Below, piece after piece: positions 7,592 to 15,162 of a DNA stretch of 22,188 bases. Source of the DNA: Phenylobacterium sp. (GTDB lineage: Bacteria > Pseudomonadota > Alphaproteobacteria > Caulobacterales > Caulobacteraceae); assembly GCA_028290925.1 (NCBI GenBank), contig JAQGIX010000188.1:1-22188 (forward strand), in the 5' to 3' direction. Under the pieces are notes generated by a model. That model was given only the letters and a program-made list of their open reading frames with translations. It was not told the origin of the DNA and made no database searches. The position numbers and the translations under genes are program-made. Position 1 is the stretch's first letter. Every line of letters starts with the position of its first letter.

Positions 7592-8293
7592 ATGGCCGGA
7601 TCGGCGTCCGAAATGACCCTGAGCGAAGCCCGCGCCCTGCTGGGCGTGAAGGCCTCGGCCAGCGCCGTGGAGATTCGCCAGGCGTTCCGCGCCGCCGCCA
7701 AGGCGGCCCACCCGGATCGTTCGGGTGGCGCGGACGAGGCGTTCCGCCGCGTGGTCGCCGCCTACCGCCAGCTGGAGCCGGCCGCGCACAGCCTGGAGCG
7801 GGCCCGCGATTCGGAGCCGCTGAAGCCCCGCAGCCGCGCCAGCCAGCTCACGATCACCCCGGTGATGGCCTGGGGCGGCGGCGCGGTGGAGCACACCACC
7901 GCCGACGGTCGCACCCTGCGCATCCGCCTGCCGGTCGGCCTGCGCAACGGCGACATCGTCCGCGCCGGCGACGACAAGCTGGAAGTCACCATCCGTGGTC
8001 AGGACGGCATGTTGGTGCGCGGCGACGACCTCTGGATCACCGTCACCGTGCCGCCCCGCACCCTGGAGGAAGGCGGCCGGGTCCCGGTCGTCACCCCGAT
8101 CGGCCGGCGCATCCTGTGGGTCACCAAGAAGGCCGGCGAACGGCGCCTGCTGCGTGCCCCGGGCCTGGGCCTGCCCGCCCGCGGCCGACATCCGGACGGC
8201 TGCCTGTTCGTCCGCCTGGCGCCCAAGTTGGGACCCCTCGACTCGGCCGCCCGCACCCTGCTCCGCCGCTTCACCGCCGCCTGGGCCGCGTGA
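7592..8293 (+). CDS. Compact J-domain protein with DnaJ C-terminal-like region
   Basis: 233 aa. An N-terminal J domain (about 8-62) carries the essential HPD (40-42, in AAHPDRSGG), so it should stimulate an Hsp70 ATPase. There is no zinc finger (no CxxCxGxG repeats) and no Gly/Phe linker. Residues 85-220 resemble a shortened DnaJ C-terminal substrate-binding region (RTLRIRLPVGLRNGDIVRAG; later GDDLWITVTVPP and PGLGLPARGRHPDGCLFVRL). It is therefore CbpA-like but shorter. ATG 7592 is used; ATG 7613 (MTLSEARALLG) is an alternative that would leave room for a promoter with -35 TTGACGC at 7564. It lies 58 bp upstream of aroC on the same strand. Confidence 0.85.
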   Translation: MAGSASEMTLSEARALLGVKASASAVEIRQAFRAAAKAAHPDRSGGADEAFRRVVAAYRQLEPAAHSLERARDSEPLKPRSRASQLTITPVMAWGGGAVEHTTADGRTLRIRLPVGLRNGDIVRAGDDKLEVTIRGQDGMLVRGDDLWITVTVPPRTLEEGGRVPVVTPIGRRILWVTKKAGERRLLRAPGLGLPARGRHPDGCLFVRLAPKLGPLDSAARTLLRRFTAAWAA

Positions 8294-8326
8294 GGGCTGA
8301 CACGCTCTGGCTGTTTGGCCGCGGCG

Positions 8327-8347
8327 GCCGCTTCCGCTAGAAGCGGC
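8327..8347 (+). promoter_or_regulatory. Hairpin immediately upstream of the aroC start codon
   Basis: GCCGCTTC (8327-8334) and GAAGCGGC (8340-8347) are perfect 8-bp arms around a CGCTA loop, ending 4 nt before the aroC ATG. No Shine-Dalgarno is visible other than sequence within or next to this stem, so if transcribed from upstream the hairpin would cover the ribosome binding region. It has no T-run, so it is not a classic terminator for the J-domain gene. Confidence 0.4.
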
Positions 8348-8351
8348 GGCG

Positions 8352-9473
8352 ATGTCGCACAACAGCTTCGGCCATCTGTTCCGCGTGACCACCTGGGGCG
8401 AGAGCCACGGGCCGGCCCTGGGCTGCGTGGTCGACGGCTGCCCGCCCGGCATCCCGCTCACCGAAGCCGACCTCCAACAATTCCTCGACAAGCGCCGCCC
8501 CGGCCAGGGCAAGTTCGTCACCCAGCGCCAGGAGCCGGACGCGGTGCGCATCCTCTCCGGTGTTTTCCAGGACGATCGAACGGATGGCCAGGTCACCACC
8601 GGCACGCCGATCTCGCTGATCATCGACAACGTGGACCAGCGCAGCCGCGACTACTCCGAGATCGCGACCAGCTTCCGGCCGGGCCATGCCGACTACGCCT
8701 ATTTCGCCAAGTACGGCGTCCGCGACTATCGCGGCGGCGGCCGCCAGTCCGCGCGCGAGACAGCCGCCCGCGTCGCCGCCGGCGCCATCGCCCGTAAGAT
8801 CATCCCGCAGGTCAGCTTGCGCGCCGCCGTCGTCCAGATCGGCCCCTACGCCGTCGATCCGGCGCGGGTGGACTGGTCGAGCGTCGAGGACAATCCTTTC
8901 TGGTGTCCCGACCCAGCCATGGTCGCCGTCTGGCAAGAGCACCTGGAGACCATCCGCAAGGCGGGCTCCTCCACCGGCGCCATCGTGGCCGTCGAGGCCC
9001 ACGGTGTCCCGGCCGGCTGGGGCGCGCCGGTCTATGGCAAGCTCGATGCGGAGCTGGCGGGCGCGCTGATGTCGATCAACGCCGCCAAGGGCGTGGAGAT
9101 TGGCGCGGGATTCGCCGCCGCGGCCCTCTCCGGCGAGGAGAACGCCGACGAAATGCGGGCCGGGAACGACGGCCCGCTGTTTCTCTCCAACCAGGCGGGC
9201 GGCGTGCTGGGCGGCATCTCCACCGGCCAGCCGGTCACCGCCCGCGTCGCCTTCAAGCCGACCTCCTCCATCCTCACGCCGCGCCTCAGCCTCAACGAAG
9301 CCGGCGAGGAGATCGAGCTGAGGACCAAGGGCCGCCACGACCCCTGCGTCGGCATCCGCGCCGCGCCGGTGGTGGAGGCGATGGTCGCCTGCGTGCTGGC
9401 CGACGCCTTTTTGCGGCACCGAGGACAGACCGGCGGCGGCGCCTTCGCGCCTGGGGCGAGTGCCCGCAGCTAG
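8352..9473 (+). CDS. aroC: Chorismate synthase
   Basis: 373 aa, the usual bacterial length. It converts 5-enolpyruvylshikimate-3-phosphate to chorismate using reduced FMN, the last step of the shikimate pathway. Family signatures are all present: GESHG at 16-20 followed by PALGCVVDGCPPG, GHADY at 111-115, RGGGRQSARETAAR from 127, and GRHDPCVGIRAAPVVEAM at 327-344. The product feeds the chorismate mutase/prephenate dehydrogenase genes at 17.6-20.5 kb in this window. The start ATG follows an 8-bp hairpin and lacks a clear Shine-Dalgarno. It may be co-transcribed with the J-domain gene or have its own promoter. Confidence 0.97.
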   Translation: MSHNSFGHLFRVTTWGESHGPALGCVVDGCPPGIPLTEADLQQFLDKRRPGQGKFVTQRQEPDAVRILSGVFQDDRTDGQVTTGTPISLIIDNVDQRSRDYSEIATSFRPGHADYAYFAKYGVRDYRGGGRQSARETAARVAAGAIARKIIPQVSLRAAVVQIGPYAVDPARVDWSSVEDNPFWCPDPAMVAVWQEHLETIRKAGSSTGAIVAVEAHGVPAGWGAPVYGKLDAELAGALMSINAAKGVEIGAGFAAAALSGEENADEMRAGNDGPLFLSNQAGGVLGGISTGQPVTARVAFKPTSSILTPRLSLNEAGEEIELRTKGRHDPCVGIRAAPVVEAMVACVLADAFLRHRGQTGGGAFAPGASARS

Positions 9474-9635
9474 CTCGCTTCCGTAGGCTGAACCACACAA
9501 GTTAGGCTTGCAGCCCGATAATCTACTCGTGACAAGGGCTTAGGCGCGACCTCGCGGAAGGCTCTTTTCCGGTTGACCGGACTCGTTACAGACCCGTAAT
9601 CAGCGCGATCCTCGCCTCTGACGATCGGCCGCCCT

Positions 9636-10148
9636 TTGCGTTACGACCTGCTCAGGATCCTGCTCGTCGACGACAACCACTACATGCGGGTGCTGTTGGG
9701 GGAGATCCTGCGCGCCATCGGCGTCAAGGAACTCTATGAGGCCAACGACGGCGCCGAGGGCCTGCAGGCCATGCGCAACTTCCCGGTCGACGTGGTGATG
9801 ACCGACCTGTCGATGCAGCCGCTGGACGGCATCGACTTCGTCCGGCTGCTGCGCAACTCGCCGGATAGCCCCAATCCCATGGCCCCGGTGATCATGATCA
9901 CCGGCCATTCGACCATGCAGCGGGTCGCCGAGGCGCGCGACGCCGGCGTCAACGAGTTCCTGGCCAAGCCGCTCACCGCGCGCGGCGTCATCGAGCGGTT
10001 GAGCCAGGTGGTGGAGAACCCGCGCCCCTACGTGCGCACCCAGAACTATTTCGGACCCGACCGCCGCCGCCGCGCCGATCCCAATTTCGCCGGCCCCTGG
10101 CGGCGTTCCACCGATACGCAGCAAAAGGCCGCACCGAAGGGCAAGTAG
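9636..10148 (+). CDS. Single-domain CheY-like response regulator
   Basis: 170 aa: a receiver domain with acidic pair D12/D13, phospho-acceptor D57 (MTDLSMQPLDG), switch T88 and K110 (LAKP), then a ~45-residue basic tail containing YFGPDRRRRADP, a tail seen in alphaproteobacterial regulators of this type. There is no DNA-binding output domain, so it probably acts by protein contact or phosphotransfer. An in-frame stop at 9597-9599 and absence of ATG or GTG before the first conserved strand leave TTG at 9636 as the most sensible start (CTG 9618 is another option); the next ATG (9684) would delete the acidic pair. No clear Shine-Dalgarno. No cognate histidine kinase is adjacent. Confidence 0.88.
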   Translation: MRYDLLRILLVDDNHYMRVLLGEILRAIGVKELYEANDGAEGLQAMRNFPVDVVMTDLSMQPLDGIDFVRLLRNSPDSPNPMAPVIMITGHSTMQRVAEARDAGVNEFLAKPLTARGVIERLSQVVENPRPYVRTQNYFGPDRRRRADPNFAGPWRRSTDTQQKAAPKGK

Positions 10149-10207
10149 GCCGCCCTAATTCGGCACGCGGGCTCTGACATGATGCGCGCAAGACCTGGGG
10201 TTTTCGC

Positions 10208-10438
10208 ATGCGCCTGCCATCCATCGCCCTCCGCACCGCCGCGCTCGCCGCCGTAGCCCTGGGTCTCTCGGGTTGCCTGGCCGCCGCCGTGGTCGGGACC
10301 GCCGCGGGCGTCGCGGGCGCAGCCGCCGGCGTGGCCGGCTCCGCCGTGGGCGGGACCGTGCACGTGGGCCACATGGCGGTGAACGCGGCCACGGGGGGCG
10401 GCAAGTCCGACAAGTCGGACCAGAAGGGCGACCGCTAG
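10208..10438 (+). CDS. Small Ala/Gly-rich putative lipoprotein
   Basis: 76 aa with a typical lipoprotein signal: basic MRLPSIALR, a hydrophobic stretch, and lipobox LSGC with the lipidated cysteine at residue 23. The mature part is an Ala/Gly/Val-rich run (AAAVVGTAAGVAGAAAGVAG), similar to glycine-zipper segments, followed by a short charged Lys/Asp tail. I do not recognise a functional family. The stop codon TAG overlaps the queD stop on the other strand within a shared CTAG. Confidence 0.7.
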   Translation: MRLPSIALRTAALAAVALGLSGCLAAAVVGTAAGVAGAAAGVAGSAVGGTVHVGHMAVNAATGGGKSDKSDQKGDR

Positions 10439-10809
10439 CCGACCACCAGGGCGCAGCTCTCGCCCACCGTCGGCCGCGAGACCACGATCCGCGCCAACCC
10501 CGGGAACTCCGGCCTCAGGCGCTCGGCGAAATAGACGCATAACCGCTCCAGGGTCGGGCTTTCCAGCCCGGGCTTGTCGTTCAAAAGGCCGTGGTCGAGC
10601 TCGCCGGCGATGCCCTTGAGCGCCCGATCGAGATCGCCCAGGTCAGCCACCCAGCCCACGGGGCCCTGCGCCTCGCCGCGCACCGTCGCCTCGACGCGGA
10701 AGGAGTGGCCATGCAGGCGCGTGTAGGGGCTGCCCGCGGGGCCGCCCGGTAGATTGTGCGCCGCGTCAAAGGTCGCGGCCTTGGTGATCTCGAAGATGGC
10801 GGGGCTCAT
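10435..10809 (-). CDS. queD: 6-carboxytetrahydropterin synthase-like protein (QueD family)
   Basis: 124 aa, last gene of queC-queE-queD. QueD converts dihydroneopterin triphosphate to 6-carboxytetrahydropterin in preQ0/queuosine synthesis. Zinc ligands H18, H33 and H35 (AAH; LHGHSF), the catalytic pair D72-H73 (ELDHGLLND) and E117 (GESC) are in place. The cysteine that E. coli QueD uses (Cys27, in CxxxHGH) aligns with Y29, so this protein has YxxxHGH. The frame is open upstream to 10902, but MSPAIFEITKAATFDAAH is the family start and overrides the extension. It starts 29 bp after the queE stop. A change of substrate or a relocated nucleophile is possible, but the operon context supports the queD role. 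Confidence 0.9.
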   Translation of the reverse strand: MSPAIFEITKAATFDAAHNLPGGPAGSPYTRLHGHSFRVEATVRGEAQGPVGWVADLGDLDRALKGIAGELDHGLLNDKPGLESPTLERLCVYFAERLRPEFPGLARIVVSRPTVGESCALVVG

Positions 10810-10838
10810 GGATGTCCAGTGGGGCGCCGAGCTGTCCC

Positions 10839-11471
10839 TCAGGCGATGCCCAGATATTTGTGCGTCTGGACGCTTAAACGCCAGCGGGGGTGGGCAAGGC
10901 AATAGGCGATGGCCGCCGCGGTGTTGGCCTCGCGCTCGGGCCCATCCATCGGCTGCAGCAGGAAGCGCTCGAAGTTGAGCCCCTCGAACCGCGCCGGATC
11001 GACGCCCGGCTGCGGATAGACCAGCTTCAGCTCCTGGCCGGAGGTCTGCACGACGGCCGCATCGGCCTTGGGGCTGACGCAGATCCAGTCGACGCCAGCC
11101 GGCGCCGGCAGGGTGCCATTGGTCTCCAGCGCCAGGGCGAAGCCGCGGGCGTGCAGTTCCGCGATCAGCTCATCGTCGAGCTGCAGCAGCGGCTCGCCGC
11201 CGGTCAGCACCACCAGCCGGTCGCCCGCACCGCCCCGCCAGGTCCGCTCCACTGCGGCCGCCAAGGCCTCGGCCGTCGCGAACCGGCCGCCACCCGGCCC
11301 GTCCATGCCCACGAAGTCCGTGTCGCAGAAGCTGCAGACGGCGCTCGCCCGATCCTGCTCACGTCCGGACCATAGATTGCAGCCGGCGAAGCGGCAGAAC
11401 ACCGCCGCCCGCCCCGCCTGGCCGCCCTCGCCCTGCAACGTCAGGAAGATTTCTTTCACAGCATAGCTCAT
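10839..11471 (-). CDS. queE: 7-carboxy-7-deazaguanine synthase, CX14CX2C type
   Basis: 210-aa radical SAM enzyme that converts 6-carboxytetrahydropterin to 7-carboxy-7-deazaguanine. The iron-sulfur cluster cysteines are C31, C46 and C49 (GCNLW...VCSFCDTDF), i.e. CX14CX2C, the variant known from Burkholderia QueE rather than the classic radical SAM CX3CX2C. The N-terminal YAVKEIFLTLQGEG and the glycine-rich VVLTGGEPLLQ are family hallmarks. The ATG at 11471 overlaps the queC stop (ATGA). A longer open frame in this phase runs to 12302 but that part is the shadow of queC. Confidence 0.95.
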   Translation of the reverse strand: MSYAVKEIFLTLQGEGGQAGRAAVFCRFAGCNLWSGREQDRASAVCSFCDTDFVGMDGPGGGRFATAEALAAAVERTWRGGAGDRLVVLTGGEPLLQLDDELIAELHARGFALALETNGTLPAPAGVDWICVSPKADAAVVQTSGQELKLVYPQPGVDPARFEGLNFERFLLQPMDGPEREANTAAAIAYCLAHPRWRLSVQTHKYLGIA

Positions 11472-12184
11472 GCGCTGATCGCCGGCCGCCCCTCGGCGAC
11501 CCAGGCCTCCCAGCCCTTGGCCCGCAGCTCGCAGGCCGGACAGGTCCCGCAGCCGTGGCCCCAGGCGTGCAGTTCGCCGCGCTCGCCGAGATAGCAGGTG
11601 TGGCTGTCGGCCAGGACGATCTCCACCAGCGGATCGCCGCCCAGACCCTTCGCGAGGCTCCAGGTGTCGGCCTTGGTGAGCCGCATCAGCGGTGTCTCTA
11701 CCCGGAAATCCTGGGCCATGCCGAGGTTGAGCGCGGCCTGCATGGCGTCCAGCGTATCGCGCCGGCAGTCCGGATAGCCGGAGAAGTCGGTCTCGCACAT
11801 GCCGCCCACCAGCGCACTCAAGCCGCGCCGGTCGGCCAGGGCCGCCGCGTAGGTGAGGAACACCAGGTTGCGTCCCGGCACGAAGGTCGACGGCAGGCCC
11901 TTCTCGCCCATCTCGATCGCGCGCTCGCTGGTCAGGGCCGAGGTTCCCACCTGGCCGAAGCCGCGGATGTCCAGCATGTGGTCGCGCCCGAGCCGCGCGG
12001 CCCAGGCCGGAAAGCGCTCGGCGATCTTCGCCCGCACGGTCTGGCGCGCCTCGAGCTCGACGGCGTGCCGCTGGCCATAGTCGAAGCCGACGGTTTCGAC
12101 CCGCGGATAGCGGTCCAGCGCCCAGGCCAGGCAGACGGTGGAATCCTGCCCCCCGGAGAACAGCACGAGCGCGGCGTCGGTCAT
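11468..12184 (-). CDS. queC: 7-cyano-7-deazaguanine (preQ0) synthase
   Basis: 238-aa ATP-dependent enzyme that turns 7-carboxy-7-deazaguanine plus ammonia into preQ0. The PP-loop SGGQDST lies at 10-16, and FVPGRNLVFLTYAAA and CETDFSGYPDCR are family blocks. The zinc site is formed by the Cys in SHTCYLG plus GCGTCPAC near the C-terminus. The start chosen is MTDAALVLFSGGQDST; an open extension of 31 codons to 12277 is Arg/Trp-rich and not family-like. It is the first gene of the que operon, coupled to queE by a 4-bp overlap, and is divergent from the TonB-dependent receptor gene. Confidence 0.95.
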   Translation of the reverse strand: MTDAALVLFSGGQDSTVCLAWALDRYPRVETVGFDYGQRHAVELEARQTVRAKIAERFPAWAARLGRDHMLDIRGFGQVGTSALTSERAIEMGEKGLPSTFVPGRNLVFLTYAAALADRRGLSALVGGMCETDFSGYPDCRRDTLDAMQAALNLGMAQDFRVETPLMRLTKADTWSLAKGLGGDPLVEIVLADSHTCYLGERGELHAWGHGCGTCPACELRAKGWEAWVAEGRPAISA

Positions 12185-12281
12185 GCGCGCCCATATGCGC
12201 GTTCGAGGCCGAAATCGGAAGTCGCGGGCGAGCCTGTGCAACCACCGGGAGCGATCCCAGTAATCGTGGCGGCTCATCTGA

Positions 12282-12317
12282 CAATTTGGCCTGTGTCGTC
12301 AATTATGGCCGGAATTG
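12282..12317. promoter_or_regulatory. Candidate operator: repeated CAATT...GGCC half-sites
   Basis: CAATTATGGCCGGAATTG at 12300-12317 is an 18-bp near-palindrome (only the two inner pairs flanking GGCC mismatch). A further half-site CAATTTGGCC sits 18 bp upstream at 12282-12291 in direct orientation. Three related half-sites in an A/T-rich divergent promoter region suggest a dimeric repressor or activator site shared by queC and the TonB-dependent receptor. The regulator is unknown. Confidence 0.4.
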
Positions 12318-12342
12318 GGACAACATACCGCCGTTCGGTTTT

Positions 12343-12362
12343 CGCCGTTCTCGAGAAAAGCG
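12343..12362. promoter_or_regulatory. Imperfect 20-bp palindrome with TTCTCGAGAA core
   Basis: The perfect 10-bp palindrome TTCTCGAGAA (12348-12357) is flanked by CGC and GCG two bases out, giving the imperfect 20-bp palindrome CGCCGTTCTCGAGAAAAGCG. It also overlaps a direct repeat GCCGTTC (12330-12336 and 12344-12350). Its position about 200 bp before the receptor start would suit an operator, but one site of this size can occur by chance. Confidence 0.3.
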
Positions 12363-12556
12363 GTGTATTTGGGTCACACGGACGACATAGAACGGCCCCA
12401 AGCGAGCGCCGCGCGCCATAAGTTATCAGCGTCCAGTTGACCGCCGGGGCCGGCGCGACTGAGGTCCGTCCCCCGGGCGCCTCCCCGCGTCCGATCCATC
12501 ACATGCACACCACACACGGCCCGGCGGCCAACACCGCGGCGCCGCTGGAGAACCTC

Positions 12557-15091
12557 ATGTCGCCAATTTCCCCGCGGCTGCGGACGCTGCTCGCCCTGAG
12601 CGCGTCGAGCCTCGCCCTCACCGCCCTCGCCCAGCCCGCCTTCGCCCAGGCCGCCGCGCCGGCCCCCGCCGCCCGGCCGCCGGTCAACCAGGTCGAGGAA
12701 CTGGTGATCACCGCCGAGAAGCGCGAGCAATCGCTGCAGGACGTGCCGGTCGCCGTCACCGCCTTCACCTCGGCCAAGCGCGACATCGTCGGGATCACCA
12801 GCATCCAGGACTTCGTGAACTTCACGCCGGGCATGAACTACTCCGGCACCGACCGGGTCAGCCTGCGCGGCGCCGGGCGCAACACCTTCTACATCGGCAA
12901 CGACCCGGGCGTGGCCGAGTACACCGACGGCTTCTACTCCGCCTCGTCGTCCGAGCTGTTCAAGAGCCCGCTGTTCACCCAGCGCACCGAGATCCTGCGC
13001 GGGCCCCAGGGCACCCTCTACGGCCGCAACTCCATGGGCGGGGCGATCAACGTCATCTCCCAGCGGCCGGCCAAGGACTTCTCCGGCGAGGTGCGCGGCC
13101 TCTACGGCAACTTCGGCCACTGGCGCACTGAAGGCGAGGTCTCGATCCCGCTCGCCGACAACCTGCGCATCAAGCTCGGCGGCTCCCAGGAGAAGGCCGA
13201 CGGCTTCATCAAGAATATCGGCTCCGGCAACAGCGGCGGCTCGATCAACCGCACCTATTTCGAGGGTCAGCTCGAGGCCGAGCTCGGCGACAAGACCAGC
13301 ATCTGGCTGCGCTACAGCCGCTCCAGCTGGGACGACACCACCGGCGTCGGCGACCGCTGGTCGAACCAGATCAGCCCCTACGACACCGCCCTGCCGTTCG
13401 GCCCGATCGGCCAGCTGGTGACCAATCCGCAGTACGGCTACGCCACGCCCAATCCCGGCGTCAGCAACCCCTATGTCCAGAACACCAACCGCAACGGCTA
13501 CGGCCAGTTGCGCGGCAACCACCTGATCACCTTCCAGGTCACTCACGACCTGGGTTTCGCCGACCTCAAGTACATCGGCGGCTTCCAGCAATATAACTAC
13601 CAGACCGGCGGGGACTACGACTCCACCAGCCGCACGGACCCGATCACCGTGGCGGGCGTGCCCGGGATCTTCGTGGACTACACGACCGATTTCAACGAGC
13701 ACAAAAAGTACTTCTCGAACGAGATCAACCTGACCTCGAAGGGCGCCGGCCCGCTGCAGTGGATCCTGGGTCTCTACCAATACCACGAGACCTACGCCCA
13801 GCAGATCCAGCTCGGCGACCCGCAGCAGGCGCAACTCGCCGCCCCGCTGTATTTCGGCGGCATCAATCCCGCCACCGGCCAGCCGATCCTCGCCCCGGCC
13901 GCGGCCAACCCGTCGCGGAATTTCGTCGACCAGCAGGCGACGCTGACCTCCGACGCCTGGGCGGTGTTCGGCCAGGCCACCTACAAGTTCGCCGACGACT
14001 GGTCGGTCACCGGCGGCCTGCGCTACACCAAGGACCGGAAGTCCGGCGACGAGAGCCAGCGGCTGGTCCTGTTCTCCCCCGCTGGTCCGTTCGGCCCGGC
14101 GCTCGGCGGCCGCTTCGCGTTCGACGTCTCCTCGGACATGGATCCGACAACGCCCGGCGTGCAGAACTTCCGCCACCTGTCCGACAGCTGGGGCGCGGCC
14201 ACCGGCACCCTGAACGTCGACTGGACGCCGGACCACGACACGCTCGTCTACGGCAAGTATTCCCGAGGCTATAAGTCGGGCGGCTTCCTGCTGGGCACCC
14301 TGTCGCCGGTTCCGGAGGCCAAGCAGGAGAGCGTCGACGCCTTCGAGATCGGCGCGAAGAAGACCTTCGCCCGCACCCTGCAGGTCAACGCCTCGGCCTT
14401 CTACAACGACTACAAGAACCTGCAGCTCAACGTGTCGCAGCTCAACGCGGCCCACACCGCCACGGCCAGCGACTTCGTCAACGTGGACGCCCGCGCCTAC
14501 GGCCTCGAGCTGGAAGCCATCTGGCAGCCCATCCGCAATCTGCAGTTCAACGCCAGCTACGGCTACCTGAACACCCGGATCACCAAGGGTTGCTGCTTCT
14601 TCGACCCTGCGGACCCCTCCGCCCTGTTGCCGGGCGCCAAGCCGGTCGGCACGGCCACCGTGGTCAACGGCGTCGCCATCGTCAGCCAGAACATCGAAGG
14701 CTCGCCGCTCTATCAGTCGCCGAAGAACAAGTTCGCCTTCAACGGCAACTACACCTTCGACTTCGATCCGGGCTCGCTGGTGCTCTCGGCCACCTACACC
14801 TGGACCGACAAGACCATCTACCAGCCGTTCGGCAACGACGCGGCCTTCCAGGTGCCCGCCTACGGCACCGCGGACTTCCGGGCGATCTGGAACGACGCCC
14901 AGAAGCGCTACGCGGCGATCGTCTTCGTCAAGAACGCCTTCGACAAGGTGGGCTACACCTCCACCGGCTCGACCAACCCGACGGCGACCTTCGGCCTCGG
15001 CGCCTCGGGCCTGACTCAGAACGGCGTAGCGATCACCCGCGGCCTGATCCAGCCCCGTACCTACGGGTTGGAGCTGCAGTACCGCTTCTAG
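12557..15091 (+). CDS. TonB-dependent outer-membrane receptor
   Basis: 844 aa. The signal peptide (1-31) ends in ALAQPAFAQ. A TonB-box-like VEELVITAEKR follows, then a plug domain with QSLQDVPVAVTAFTS and ILRGPQGTLYGRNSMGGAIN (about 146-165). A long Tyr/Asp/Asn-rich beta-barrel follows and the chain ends in LELQYRF with the terminal Phe typical of outer-membrane barrels. It should import a scarce ligand using TonB-ExbB-ExbD energy. The ligand is not predictable; this is the large Caulobacter-type receptor class. ATG 12557 is chosen because GGAG lies 6 nt upstream and the signal peptide begins there; the open frame from 12437 adds 40 non-family residues. A strong terminator follows. No transport or metabolic partner is adjacent. 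Confidence 0.95.
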   Translation: MSPISPRLRTLLALSASSLALTALAQPAFAQAAAPAPAARPPVNQVEELVITAEKREQSLQDVPVAVTAFTSAKRDIVGITSIQDFVNFTPGMNYSGTDRVSLRGAGRNTFYIGNDPGVAEYTDGFYSASSSELFKSPLFTQRTEILRGPQGTLYGRNSMGGAINVISQRPAKDFSGEVRGLYGNFGHWRTEGEVSIPLADNLRIKLGGSQEKADGFIKNIGSGNSGGSINRTYFEGQLEAELGDKTSIWLRYSRSSWDDTTGVGDRWSNQISPYDTALPFGPIGQLVTNPQYGYATPNPGVSNPYVQNTNRNGYGQLRGNHLITFQVTHDLGFADLKYIGGFQQYNYQTGGDYDSTSRTDPITVAGVPGIFVDYTTDFNEHKKYFSNEINLTSKGAGPLQWILGLYQYHETYAQQIQLGDPQQAQLAAPLYFGGINPATGQPILAPAAANPSRNFVDQQATLTSDAWAVFGQATYKFADDWSVTGGLRYTKDRKSGDESQRLVLFSPAGPFGPALGGRFAFDVSSDMDPTTPGVQNFRHLSDSWGAATGTLNVDWTPDHDTLVYGKYSRGYKSGGFLLGTLSPVPEAKQESVDAFEIGAKKTFARTLQVNASAFYNDYKNLQLNVSQLNAAHTATASDFVNVDARAYGLELEAIWQPIRNLQFNASYGYLNTRITKGCCFFDPADPSALLPGAKPVGTATVVNGVAIVSQNIEGSPLYQSPKNKFAFNGNYTFDFDPGSLVLSATYTWTDKTIYQPFGNDAAFQVPAYGTADFRAIWNDAQKRYAAIVFVKNAFDKVGYTSTGSTNPTATFGLGASGLTQNGVAITRGLIQPRTYGLELQYRF

Positions 15092-15124
15092 CGAACACGG
15101 CGCTTCCTCCCAGCGCCAGCCTCG

Positions 15125-15162
15125 GGCGGCGGACCCACGGGTCCGCCGCCTTTCTTTTTTTT
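15125..15162 (+). terminator. Rho-independent terminator of the TonB-dependent receptor gene
   Basis: GGCGGCGGACCC and GGGTCCGCCGCC form a perfect G/C-rich stem (12 bp arms, two central bases, so about 11 bp with a tetraloop) at 15125-15150. It is followed by TTTCTTTTTTTT at 15151-15162. It starts 33 bp past the receptor stop codon. Confidence 0.93.

Larger units (their letters stand above)
12185..12556. other. Divergent intergenic region queC / TonB-dependent receptor
   Basis: 372 bp without a convincing gene. It must contain promoters for the leftward que operon and the rightward receptor gene. The stretch 12280-12430 is clearly more A/T-rich than its surroundings and holds the symmetric sites listed separately. 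A minus-strand -35-like TTGACG (complement of 12297-12302) points to queC, but I find no good -10 at the right distance. Open extensions of queC (to 12277) and of the receptor (from 12437) enter this region but have no family-like residues. I could not build a preQ1 riboswitch from the bases upstream of queC. Confidence 0.6.

Noticed and set aside
9569..9601. Promoter-like TTGACCG for the response regulator
   Set aside because: The -35 is good but the only -10 at allowed spacing (CCGTAATC) matches 5 of 8, too weak to list.
12185..12277. N-terminal extension of QueC and a possible preQ1 riboswitch upstream of queC
   Set aside because: The extension is Arg/Trp-rich and not family-like. I could not assemble a preQ1 aptamer fold by eye, and such riboswitches are mostly known from other phyla. 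A covariance-model search would decide.
12374..14455. 693-codon minus-strand open frame opposite the TonB-dependent receptor
   Set aside because: Antisense shadow of a G/C-biased gene; no recognisable motif and no ribosome binding site.
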